A program made the translations under genes and the position numbers. The notes under the pieces are model-generated. The model searched no databases and was not told where the DNA came from. It saw nothing but the letters and a program-made list of their open reading frames with translations. DNA of 20,861 bases from DAOTXK01 sp034435395 (GTDB lineage: Bacteria > Chloroflexota > Anaerolineae > Aggregatilineales > Ch27), in assembly GCA_034435395.1 (NCBI GenBank), contig DAOTXK010000377.1, positions 1 to 20,861 on the forward strand. The letters are read 5' to 3'. Shown here in pieces: positions 1 to 6,909 of the stretch (its first letter is position 1; the number at the start of each line of letters is the position of its first letter).

Positions 1-486
1 TTCCAGCCGCACCCCGGCCAACCGCTCGCGGTGGCGGTCCAGGTCGTATGGGTGGGCGCTGAGGGAGAGGCCCGCCGTCCCTCCCAGGATGGCGTCGAGC
101 AGGGGGTTGCCCTTGCGGAAGAGGTGCAGCACCCGCCACAGTTCGTTGGCATCGGCGATGGGCACGGCGCGCCCGGCGAAGCTCCGCCCGCCCACCTGGA
201 CGCGCACCAGCGGGTCGGCCAGCAGGTTACGATACCAGTCGGCCTGCGTCCCCCATATTGATACCACATAAAGCTTGCTGCCGTGCCGCCGCGATTCCAG
301 GGCGGTGGTGCGCGGCCGCCCGCTGCGCCGCCCGGTGGTGGTCAGCAGCAGGATGGTGGGGGGCAGCAGCCGACCCAGCCCCAGACGGTAGAGCAGGAGC
401 GGGGCCTTGAGCGCCCGGCGGGCCAGGCCGCCAGGGTAGGCCAGGACGGGCCGGATCGGTTCCACAGTGATGGGGGGTTCGCTCAT
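1..486 (-). CDS. Nitroreductase-family deazaflavin-dependent oxidoreductase (partial, C-terminus cut off)
   Basis: The reading frame is open from an ATG at 486 to the window edge (162 codons) with no stop, so the C-terminus lies outside. The central stretch has the hallmark of the DDN/F420-dependent nitroreductase family (PF04075): LLLTTTGRRSGRPR at about residues 46-59, then a WYRNLLADP segment and a VQVGG strand. Family members bind F420 (or sometimes flavin) in a split beta-barrel and reduce diverse substrates; the substrate here cannot be inferred. No strong ribosome binding site is visible before the ATG. It is read in the same direction as the histidine phosphatase upstream of it, with 114 bp between them. 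Confident for the family, not for the reaction. Confidence 0.85.
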   Translation of the reverse strand, partial: MSEPPITVEPIRPVLAYPGGLARRALKAPLLLYRLGLGRLLPPTILLLTTTGRRSGRPRTTALESRRHGSKLYVVSIWGTQADWYRNLLADPLVRVQVGGRSFAGRAVPIADANELWRVLHLFRKGNPLLDAILGGTAGLSLSAHPYDLDRHRERLAGVRLE

Positions 487-600
487 GATCGCACGCTCAA
501 CCGGCGGTTGGTGAACGATAGTCGATTCGGGCTGAGTCCTCATGCCGCCCGGCCAGGCCCATCATCCGGTCCCCGGCCAGGCCGAAAAATCGCTGCTGGC

Positions 601-1269
601 TCATCCGCTCCATTCCCGCTCATAGCCCAGCAGGGTGCCGTCGTCGCCCAGCAGGTGATAGGCCATGTTAACCCCGTGCAGCCGCCAGATTTCCTGCCGG
701 TGGGCGGGGGCCCGGTACTCGAAGTGGATGATGCCGGTATTGTGCACCCAGGCATCGACGAAGCGCCAGTGGCCGACGTTAAAGGCGATGTCCAGGACGG
801 CGTTCATCACCCCGCCGTGGCAGACCACCAGCACGCGGTCCTCGGTCGCCGGATGGCGCGCCGTGACCTCGCTGAGGAAACGGCCCACCCGGGTGACAAA
901 ATCCCCCCACGATTCGCCCTCCGGCGCGATGGGGCTGAACGGCCGCTCGCTGGCCCAGTAGTCGGCATACTGGGGCGGCTCGGTCTCCAGGTTGACGGCG
1001 GTGGCGTCCGGCCAGCAGTTGCCGATCTCGCGCAGGCGGTCGTCCGGCTGGACGAGCAGGCCGAGCGCCGGGGCGAGGATGGCGGCGGTTTCGGCGGCGC
1101 GGCGCATGGTGCTGGTGTAGAGGGCGTTGATGGTGAGGTGCGTCGCCAGCCAGGCGGCCGCCCGCTCCGCCTGCCGCTGCCCAAGCTCGGTCAGCCCGGC
1201 ATCGACTACGCCGTCCCAGCCCGGCAGGTTGACGTGACTCTGGCCGTGTCGGATCAGGTAGAGATGCAT
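601..1269 (-). CDS. Histidine phosphatase family protein (phosphoglycerate mutase-like)
   Basis: The 222-residue protein begins MHLYLIRHGQS, the RHG signature of the histidine phosphatase superfamily (PF00300), with the phospho-accepting His at residue 8. The second conserved His is in VVCHGGVMN in the C-terminal half, and an acid-bearing LREIGNCW motif lies between. Length is normal for a complete single-domain enzyme. Such proteins hydrolyse phosphate esters through a phosphohistidine; some are broad sugar phosphatases, others cobalamin or mutase enzymes, and the sequence does not decide which. It has no signal peptide, so it is probably cytoplasmic. No partner pathway is evident from its neighbours. 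Confidence 0.93.
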   Translation of the reverse strand: MHLYLIRHGQSHVNLPGWDGVVDAGLTELGQRQAERAAAWLATHLTINALYTSTMRRAAETAAILAPALGLLVQPDDRLREIGNCWPDATAVNLETEPPQYADYWASERPFSPIAPEGESWGDFVTRVGRFLSEVTARHPATEDRVLVVCHGGVMNAVLDIAFNVGHWRFVDAWVHNTGIIHFEYRAPAHRQEIWRLHGVNMAYHLLGDDGTLLGYEREWSG

Positions 1270-1394
1270 GGACCCGCTGCCTGTATTCGATGTGTCGGCG
1301 CAGGAAAGGTATCTTAACCTCGGAGGGGCAGGAGGGCAAGCCGATCAGGCCAATCTCGCCTTGAGGGCTGCCGGGTAGGGCGCTCACGATCGGT

Positions 1395-2327
1395 TTATTC
1401 CGTGCCTGCTGGTGGCGTATCCGCCAGCGCGCTCTGGGGTACCCACCCTGGCCGCAGGCCGTTGGGAGCGTCGCCGATATGCCACCACCACTGGCCGCCT
1501 ATCTGGTACTGGTATTCGCTGGTGGCATCCCTTCGCCGGACCACGACCACTGCCGCGCCCGCGTCCAGCTCATGGCTGATCTCACCGCCGCCCGCCGCGT
1601 TATACACGATGGTCGATCCGGTGAGGTAGAGCGTATCGCCCACGTTCCACGGGCGAGGGACGTTGGGATCGAGGGTGGGCGCGGGCGTCTCGGTCGGGAT
1701 CGGGGGGGGCGTCGCGGTCGCGGTGGGCGCTGCCGTGTTTTCCACCGGGGCGGTGACCGCCGGCGTCGGCGCGGCCCCAGGACTCAGAGGACCGGTGAGC
1801 ACGGCGGCGGCCCCGATGACGACGGCCAGCAGGGCGGCGGCCCCGATCACCAGCCGCTGCCAGGGGAACGGTCGCGCGATCTGACTGACGAGGCGGTTCA
1901 TGTCGCGGTGGAAGTCGGGATCGTGGCGCACGACAACCGCCTGCCGGAGGGCCAGCGCCCGCAGATCGGGCGGCAGTTCGTCCGGCGGGGGCATGTCCGC
2001 CCCGTCGACCAGCACCGGGATCACGCGCATATCCGCGCGCTGGAGGGCGGTGGCCACCTCCATGCGCACCCAATCTTCCGGATTATCCAGACGGCGCTGC
2101 CCGCGCTCGGCGGTGATGGACAGCCACTCCGAGCCGATGATGACCAGCATGGTGTCACAGCGGCTCAGTTCTTGGGCGAGGACTTCGGTAAACGTCGACC
2201 CCGGTGTGATCAGGTCGACATCCTTAAAGACGTTGCCCCGGCCAAAGGCCTGAGTCAGCCGGTCGTAGATGCGCCCGGTGATCGCCTGGCTATCGGCCCG
2301 ACGGTAGGAGATAAATATTCGCGCCAT
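1395..2327 (-). CDS. TIR-domain protein with transmembrane segment and extracytoplasmic SH3-like domain
   Basis: 310 residues. Residues 1-130 form a TIR_2-type domain: start ARIFISYRR, then VFKDVD, CDTMLVIIGSEWL and DWVRMEVATAL; Glu90 sits where bacterial TIR NADases carry the catalytic glutamate. A hydrophobic segment (about 158-178) is followed by a Pro/Thr/Ala-rich linker (about 180-212), a type very common in Chloroflexota exported proteins. The C-terminal part (about 218-305) contains WNVGDTLYL and GWVPQSAL and resembles a bacterial SH3-like wall or ligand-binding fold. Predicted topology is TIR inside and C-terminus outside. TIR domains can cleave NAD+ in immunity or act as scaffolds; which applies is unknown. 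An ATG at 2327 with AGGGGG just upstream fixes the start. Confidence 0.88.
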   Translation of the reverse strand: MARIFISYRRADSQAITGRIYDRLTQAFGRGNVFKDVDLITPGSTFTEVLAQELSRCDTMLVIIGSEWLSITAERGQRRLDNPEDWVRMEVATALQRADMRVIPVLVDGADMPPPDELPPDLRALALRQAVVVRHDPDFHRDMNRLVSQIARPFPWQRLVIGAAALLAVVIGAAAVLTGPLSPGAAPTPAVTAPVENTAAPTATATPPPIPTETPAPTLDPNVPRPWNVGDTLYLTGSTIVYNAAGGGEISHELDAGAAVVVVRRRDATSEYQYQIGGQWWWHIGDAPNGLRPGWVPQSALADTPPAGTE

Positions 2328-2366
2328 CGCTGCCCCCTGCGCGCGTGAAGGCGAGACTCCTCGTCT

Positions 2367-2372
2367 ATTATA
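2367..2372 (-). promoter_or_regulatory. Candidate -10 element of the TIR-protein gene
   Basis: A perfect TATAAT on the minus strand lies about 40 bp upstream of the TIR-protein ATG. I see no convincing -35 hexamer at 16-18 bp, so the assignment rests on the -10 box and its position alone. Confidence 0.4.
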
Positions 2373-2505
2373 TGCGAGAAGGGCATGGCGGTGGAAACCT
2401 CAGCAAGGGGCGGGGAAGCGCGTTCGACGCCGTGTAACCTCCCCTCTCAGACTGCATCCAATGGACCAGAACCCTGACCATAAAATACCGACAAGGAGGG
2501 CAACC

Positions 2506-3156
2506 ATGCCTTTGATGGACGACCACACCCGCGACCAGGTCCGCGAGCTGCTCAGCGACCTGTCCGGCCCGGTCAAACTGCTGATGTTCAGCCAGGAATT
2601 CGAATGCCAGCTGTGCGCCGAGACGCGCCAGATCAGCGAAGAGGTAGCCGCGCTTTCCGACAAGATCGCGGTCGAAGTCCGGGATTTCGGCGAGGACGCG
2701 GCGCTGGCGCAACAGTACGGCATCGACAAAATCCCGGCCATCGCCGTGCTGGGCGCGGACGACCGCGATTACGGCATCCGCTTCTACGGCATCCCGTCCG
2801 GCTATGAATTTATGTCCCTGCTGGAAGCGATCCAGCTCGTTTCCACCGGCCAGTTGCACCTCGCCGACCAGACCAGAGCCTACCTTGACACGCTGGAAGG
2901 CGACCTGCACCTCCAGGTCTTCGTCACGCCGACCTGCCCCTACTGCCCGCGGGCGGTCGTCCTGGCCCACCAGCTGGCCTACGCTTCAGACCGGGTCCGC
3001 GCCGACATGATCGAGGCCAACGAATTCCCGCATCTGTCGATGCGCTATAACGTCATGGGCGTGCCGCGCACGGTGATCAACGAGGATATCTTCCTCGAGG
3101 GGGCCGCGCCGGAAGCCATGCTGCTGGGCAAACTCCAGGAGGCCATGGCCCATTGA
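2506..3156 (+). CDS. Glutaredoxin-like protein disulfide oxidoreductase (two thioredoxin folds)
   Basis: 216 residues from the ATG at 2506, chosen because AAGGAGGG lies 6-13 bases before it; an in-frame ATG at 2461 has no such site. Two consecutive thioredoxin folds are visible, each with a CxxC motif and a cis-proline loop: CQLC (Cys34/Cys37) with KIPAI, and CPYC (Cys144/Cys147) with GVPRT. This layout matches the PDO/AhpF-N-terminal-like family (TIGR02187 type), cytoplasmic dithiol-disulfide exchangers. The second motif is the likely catalytic pair; CQLC in the first fold is atypical but has both cysteines. There is no signal peptide. The small DUF1858-like gene follows after 79 bp and could be co-transcribed. 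Confidence 0.9.
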   Translation: MPLMDDHTRDQVRELLSDLSGPVKLLMFSQEFECQLCAETRQISEEVAALSDKIAVEVRDFGEDAALAQQYGIDKIPAIAVLGADDRDYGIRFYGIPSGYEFMSLLEAIQLVSTGQLHLADQTRAYLDTLEGDLHLQVFVTPTCPYCPRAVVLAHQLAYASDRVRADMIEANEFPHLSMRYNVMGVPRTVINEDIFLEGAAPEAMLLGKLQEAMAH

Positions 3157-3235
3157 CCGATAACCGCCCGCGTTCAGTCGGGTGGTGGCGGGCGGCTGGG
3201 GGCGGGTTCAGCCAGGGAAAGAGAGGAGAGGCAAC

Positions 3236-3466
3236 ATGCCAGGTCCGGTGGCGATCACCCTCCATTTACCGGTGGAGGAACTGCTGGAAGCTTATCCCCA
3301 GGCGGCGGGCTTCCTGGCCGATCATCAGGTGGTATGCGTCGTCTGCGGCAAGCCGTACTGGGGCACGCTGGGGGAGCTGATGGCGCATAAGGGCGTCGCC
3401 GACCCCGACGGACTCCTGAAGCAGCTCCAGGATCACCTGCAAGATGCCAACACGCCCGCGTCCTGA
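3236..3466 (+). CDS. Small DUF1858-like protein with a CxxC motif
   Basis: 76 residues from the ATG at 3236, selected because GAGAGGAGAG lies just upstream; a frame-compatible start at 3182 lacks a site. The protein has an N-terminal strand (ITLHLPVEELLEAYPQAAGFL) of the kind seen in DUF1858/ScdA N-terminal-like small proteins, followed by CVVC, a pair that could bind a metal or take part in redox chemistry, and a helical C-terminus. Position directly after the disulfide oxidoreductase suggests a linked redox role, but this is inference. Confidence 0.7.
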   Translation: MPGPVAITLHLPVEELLEAYPQAAGFLADHQVVCVVCGKPYWGTLGELMAHKGVADPDGLLKQLQDHLQDANTPAS

Positions 3467-3678
3467 CGGGCCGGCACCGTCCACCCGCCAGCCGCGCGCG
3501 TGATGGCTCCCCCACCTCGCCGGTCCCGATCTTCAAGCAGGACCCGCCAGCGGCCATCGACTGGATGTTCCATCACGGCCCGCTCCAGCCCATGGCCACT
3601 GGCGCGGTGGACTTTTACCTGGACAGCCCGGCACCCTCCGATCACCGACCGGTGATGACGGCTTACGGCTTGATGTGA
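3467..3678 (+). pseudogene. Remnant of an endonuclease/exonuclease/phosphatase-family gene (C-terminal fragment)
   Basis: A frame ending in TGA at 3676-3678 encodes a stretch with AIDWMFHHGPL, then VDFYLDSPAPSDHRPVMTAYGL. The SDHRPV motif near the end, preceded by an ID-type strand, is the C-terminal signature of the endonuclease/exonuclease/phosphatase superfamily (PF03372). Only about 60 residues are recognisable. There is no start codon with a ribosome site, and the N-terminal catalytic parts are absent because the frame runs straight into the preceding gene. I read it as a decayed or truncated gene rather than a functional small protein. Confidence 0.6.
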
Positions 3679-3702
3679 GCCACGCCCAACCCAAATAAAA
3701 GC

Positions 3703-3722
3703 CCCCGGAAAAATAACCGGGG
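3703..3722 (-). terminator. Intrinsic terminator of the histone-H1-like gene
   Basis: A 6-bp stem CCCCGG/CCGGGG with an 8-base A-rich loop is followed on the minus strand by a T-rich tail (TTTTATTT after two or three bases). It lies about 36 bp beyond the stop of the minus-strand Lys/Ala/Pro-rich gene. Confidence 0.7.
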
Positions 3723-3758
3723 TCTCTAAGCGCGGTCTCCGGGTGCGGGGCGGCGCTG

Positions 3759-4043
3759 CTACTTCTTTGGTTTTTCGCCGCTGGGCTTACTGGCCGGTTT
3801 CTTGCTGGTCTGGGCTTTGGCTGGCTCCTTACCCGTCTGCGCCTTGGCGGGCGTCTTGCTGGTCGGGGCCTTGGTGGCCGGTTTCTTGCCCGCCGGGGCC
3901 TTGGCGGTCGTATTGACCTTCTCGGCCTTGGCGGCCGGTTTCTTGCTGGCCTTGGCGGGCGTCTTGCTCGCCTGCGCCTTGGTGGCCGGTTTCTTGCTCG
4001 TCTGCTTCTTAGCTGGCGTGGTATCCGCCTGTTTCTTGGCCAT
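3759..4043 (-). CDS. Histone H1-like Lys/Ala/Pro-rich low-complexity protein
   Basis: 94 residues from the ATG at 4043, where GGAG sits 6 bases upstream; a longer start at 4055 has none. Almost the whole chain is a degenerate repeat of KKPATKA / SKTPAKA / KKPAAKA units, highly basic and without hydrophobic core. Such tails occur in bacterial histone H1-like and AlgP-like proteins and bind DNA or RNA non-specifically; a nucleoid role is inferred. The gene has its own promoter-like boxes and terminator, so it is probably a monocistronic, possibly abundant, transcript. The repetitive DNA will tend to vary in copy number between strains. Confidence 0.78.
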   Translation of the reverse strand: MAKKQADTTPAKKQTSKKPATKAQASKTPAKASKKPAAKAEKVNTTAKAPAGKKPATKAPTSKTPAKAQTGKEPAKAQTSKKPASKPSGEKPKK

Positions 4044-4083
4044 GGTGATCTCCATTAGCTGAACTGAACATCAGGTTTGTAAC

Positions 4084-4112
4084 ACTATGGCACAGATCGC
4101 CAAAAAGCACAA
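4084..4112 (-). promoter_or_regulatory. Promoter of the histone-H1-like gene
   Basis: Minus-strand boxes TTGTGC (4107-4112) and CATAGT (4084-4089) are separated by 17 bp, and a TG dinucleotide at the extended -10 position precedes the -10 box. The distance to the ATG at 4043 leaves a leader of about 35 bases. The hexamers match the consensus only partly. Confidence 0.45.
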
Positions 4113-4280
4113 ATGGGTCAGGCATCTATCCGGATACTTACGGACAAGAGGCTGATGAACGTTGATAATCCGTGCGGCTTTCGACGGGTACGGCCCAGAC
4201 GCCCGACGCCTGATCGTAGCGGCGGACCACTCGTAGTCGGGGGCGTCGCGATTCATCGCGCCGTTACGAGCGCCCTGATG

Positions 4281-4310
4281 GCCCACCAGCCCTCTGGTGA
4301 TCGGGCTTTT
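4281..4310 (+). terminator. Possible plus-strand terminator hairpin without an obvious gene
   Basis: CACCAG-ccct-CTGGTG forms a perfect 6-bp stem extended by GCC/GGC across a small bulge, then TTTT. It sits between the H1-like and carbinolamine dehydratase genes, both on the other strand, so what it would terminate is unclear. It may be chance. Confidence 0.25.
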
Positions 4311-4317
4311 GATGATT

Positions 4318-4623
4318 CTACGGCCGGCGGTAGGGCAGCGCTTCAATGGTCGCGGCCACGTCAAAGTCGAGCGCGGTGAGCTTGTCCCCGGCGCTGTGGG
4401 TGGTGAAACTGACCTCCACCTGTTTCCAGCCGATGCACAGGCGGTCCGGGTGGTGGTCGAAGCCCTCGCAGATCGTGCCAACCGCGGCGGCGAAGGCCAG
4501 CCCGGCGGGGTAGCTGGACATGGCGAACGTCTTTTTGATGACGCCGCCCTGGCGCGTCCAACCGGGGAGTGTCCGCAGGCGCTCGACGATCTGCGCCTCG
4601 CTGAGGGGGGAACGGTCGGCCAT
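4318..4623 (-). CDS. phhB: Pterin-4a-carbinolamine dehydratase
   Basis: 101 residues, the usual length for this family (PF01329). The signature region is complete: EGFDHHPDRLCIGW (His57, His58 as in the catalytic EGxxHHPD-type motif) followed by VEVSFTTHSAGDKLTALDFDVA. The enzyme dehydrates 4a-hydroxytetrahydrobiopterin to quinonoid dihydropterin; it supports aromatic amino acid hydroxylases and, in bacteria without these, probably other pterin or molybdopterin steps. No hydroxylase gene is visible here. The start ATG at 4623 precedes MADRSPLSEAQI, a typical N-terminus. It lies 117 bp downstream of the start-distal end of the protease gene and is read in the same direction. Confidence 0.95.
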   Translation of the reverse strand: MADRSPLSEAQIVERLRTLPGWTRQGGVIKKTFAMSSYPAGLAFAAAVGTICEGFDHHPDRLCIGWKQVEVSFTTHSAGDKLTALDFDVAATIEALPYRRP

Positions 4624-4740
4624 GGGTCACTCCTGAGCGTAACCGTCGATCAAGACAGTCCGGGTCGGGAATCGAGTATACCGCGCCGGGGCAGGATTCC
4701 ACCACTGCCCATCGATCATGACTCAGGGGGCGATGCCGGC

Positions 4741-6738
4741 TCAGTCCCGCCCGATGGCCTGGCGTAACGTCCGTGAGAGAGGCCGGGCGGGCGGCCCGGC
4801 CAGCGCGGACGGCCCGGCCAGCGCGGATGGCCCGGTCGCAGGGGCGGCCGACTGCTCCACCAGGGCGACGAAGTGCCGGATCAGCTCCTGCCCGTGATCC
4901 CCGGCCAGCCGGGGCACGTCGGCGGGATCGGCCCCCAGCGCCGCCGCCAGTTGCTCGCGCATGGCCCGCTCAGCCGCCGCCGGGTCCGGCAGAGCGCCGG
5001 CCGGACCCAGGGCATGGCCCATCCGCCGCAGCATCTGGTAGTCGGTCTGGGGCTGCCAGGGCGCGGCCAGGGTGGTCGGGACCGCCGCCGGGTCCGGCAG
5101 AGGGGCGCGCAACAACGCCTCGGCGTCCACGATGCCGCCGCCGTAGTGGGCCTGCTCCCAGGCGCTCCACGAGTCCGGCACCCGCCTGGTCTGTCTGATC
5201 AGCGCTGTGAAGACCTCCTGCAGGGAAGCGCGCCCCTGGTAACGTGCCAGCAGCCTGTCCCGCCCGTGGTAGGCCAGCCACAGCGCCGCCACCCCGCCCA
5301 GGTTGGCCGCCGAAAAAGAAGTCCCCGTACCTGGCCGGAACAGCGGCCGCATGCCGCCGTGCCGGTCGAAGGTGGCCCGCCACACGTCCTGCCCCGGCGC
5401 GGCGACCGTCACTTCCGGGCCGCGACCGGATAGCTCCCAGGGCCGGTCATGGACGTTGGAGGCCGCCACGGCGATGCAGTCCGGGTAGGCGGCGGGGGCG
5501 ATGACCAGCGGCAGCGGCTGGCCCGCCGCCCCGATGACGATACAGTTCCGGGCGCGGGCGGCATAGGCGACGGCGGCCTCCAGCCAGGGCGTGGGCAGGC
5601 CGCCCAGGCTCATCATGATCACGCCCGCCCCCTGCTCCGCCGCGTAAAAGATGGCCCGCGCCAGATTCACGCCGGAGGTGATGATCACCGTGTCGGTGCA
5701 GCGGATCGGGATCAGCGTCGCTTCCGGGGCGACGCCGCTCGCCAACGAGCCGCTCGCCGCCAGCGGGCCGCCCACTGACGGGCCGCCCGCTGACGGGCCG
5801 CCGTCCGCCCCACTCAGGCGGAAGGAGCCGCCGCCCGCTCCCCCGCTGACCAACCCTCGCAGCGCCCTCCACAGCCCGGCCAGCCACGCCCTGACCCGCG
5901 CCACCCACGCCGCGATCCCGCCCGGCGTCCGATCGGGGGGCACGGTCTGGCCGCTGGGGGCCAGGCTGACGGCCACGCTGGCCGTCGCCGTACCATGCCC
6001 CGGAAAGCGCAGGTGTTCCAGCTCCGGGCTGAGCGGGTCCTGGGCGTCGCCCGACCAGTCCAGGATGTTCCAGTCCCGCGCCAGGTCGTAGTCGCCGAGA
6101 TCGACATCCGGGTGAGGTGCCCAGCCAGTGTCCGGATGGGCGATGACGGCCCCCTGGCCACGCGACCGTCCGCCCGGCGGCGGCGTCAACGCCCAGGCGC
6201 GGTCCACCCGCATATTACGCAGCGACCAGGCCGGTTCGGTGTCTTCCGGGGGATAGTCCTCCTTGACCCCGGCGACTTCCGAGGGGGCAGGCCGGATGAC
6301 CGATGCGGGCAGGTCCGGATCGACGCGGGATGCGCCGGTCGCCGCCCGCAGCGCGTGGGCGGCGTCGAACAGGTCCGCCTCCGCCAGCGCCGGTTCCCCT
6401 CCCACCGGCAGGGTGACCAGCCGGTAGCGGGCCAGCCGGTAAACGGGGTCGGCCCCCTCAGCGCCGGGAAAGAGCGGCTCGGCGCGCACGCCTGACGCCC
6501 GCGCCGCCTCCGCCGCCGCAAAGCCGAGGGACTGGGCCACGGCGTTTTCCACCGCGTCCGGGTCCGCGCCGGGCGCGATCTCGATCACGAAGCGATGAGG
6601 CCGGGATGGGGCGGTCAGGCCAGTCTGGGCGCGGATGCGGCGTCCGAGGTCGGCCAGCAGGCTGGCGGCCAACGGGTTGGCGGCCAACGGGTTGGCGGCC
6701 AGGGAACTGGCGGGGGAGTCGGCAGGTGTGGGAGACAT
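4741..6738 (-). CDS. S8 (subtilisin-like) serine protease
   Basis: 665 residues from the ATG at 6738, preceded by GGAAGG about 8 bases upstream. The catalytic triad is clear: Asp203 in IAHPDTGW, His248 in FPGHGTATA, Ser474 in GTGTSFSAA, diagnostic of peptidase family S8 (PF00082). Between His and Ser there is an insertion with an amphipathic helix and a Gly/Ser/Pro repeat (about 275-335). Residues 1-170 hold a prodomain-like region with an Ala/Asn/Pro/Leu repeat, but no signal peptide, so location is uncertain. The usual AAGN oxyanion motif reads AAGQ (Gln406). The C-terminal 120 residues are Ala/Pro-rich with a GPSALA repeat. An apparent longer minus-strand frame continues to 8514 through the cyclophilin gene, but the ribosome site and codon pattern do not support it. 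Confidence 0.92.
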   Translation of the reverse strand: MSPTPADSPASSLAANPLAANPLAASLLADLGRRIRAQTGLTAPSRPHRFVIEIAPGADPDAVENAVAQSLGFAAAEAARASGVRAEPLFPGAEGADPVYRLARYRLVTLPVGGEPALAEADLFDAAHALRAATGASRVDPDLPASVIRPAPSEVAGVKEDYPPEDTEPAWSLRNMRVDRAWALTPPPGGRSRGQGAVIAHPDTGWAPHPDVDLGDYDLARDWNILDWSGDAQDPLSPELEHLRFPGHGTATASVAVSLAPSGQTVPPDRTPGGIAAWVARVRAWLAGLWRALRGLVSGGAGGGSFRLSGADGGPSAGGPSVGGPLAASGSLASGVAPEATLIPIRCTDTVIITSGVNLARAIFYAAEQGAGVIMMSLGGLPTPWLEAAVAYAARARNCIVIGAAGQPLPLVIAPAAYPDCIAVAASNVHDRPWELSGRGPEVTVAAPGQDVWRATFDRHGGMRPLFRPGTGTSFSAANLGGVAALWLAYHGRDRLLARYQGRASLQEVFTALIRQTRRVPDSWSAWEQAHYGGGIVDAEALLRAPLPDPAAVPTTLAAPWQPQTDYQMLRRMGHALGPAGALPDPAAAERAMREQLAAALGADPADVPRLAGDHGQELIRHFVALVEQSAAPATGPSALAGPSALAGPPARPLSRTLRQAIGRD
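6664..6700. repeat. 15-bp in-frame tandem repeat in the protease N-terminus
   Basis: Unit GGCGGCCAACGGGTT occurs twice plus a 7-base partial copy, encoding the ANPLA repeat of the protease. Similar short in-frame repeats are at 4793-4836 (18-bp unit, GPSALA) and around 5764-5806 (15-bp unit, Gly/Pro/Ser). Confidence 0.85.
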
Positions 6739-6838
6739 GGCAGCGACCTTCCGTTGGGCAGTGTAGGCAGTGCATCGAGCGCGAGACTGGCGCTTAGTAT
6801 GCCCGATTGATCGAGGAATGCCAAAAGCCAGGGCGGCG

Positions 6839-6847
6839 TGGTATACT
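6839..6847 (+). promoter_or_regulatory. Extended -10 promoter of the cyclophilin gene
   Basis: TGGTATACT fits the extended -10 consensus TGnTATAAT with one mismatch in the hexamer, 62 bp before the TTG start. No good -35 box is present, as is usual with extended -10 promoters. Confidence 0.5.
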
Positions 6848-6909
6848 GAAACCCCAGACGCGGGGCTGCCCCCCTGGCGTTGTGGACTCGTTTCCCCAGG
6901 AGAAATCAT

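Noticed and set aside
283..1317. Plus-strand frame of 344 codons
   Set aside because: Antisense to the histidine phosphatase and the left-edge gene; Gly/Arg/Asp-rich composition typical of a shadow frame, no domain.
3759..4043. Tandem DNA repeats that might be a CRISPR-like array
   Set aside because: The repeats are degenerate, in frame and without unique spacers; they encode a basic repeat protein.
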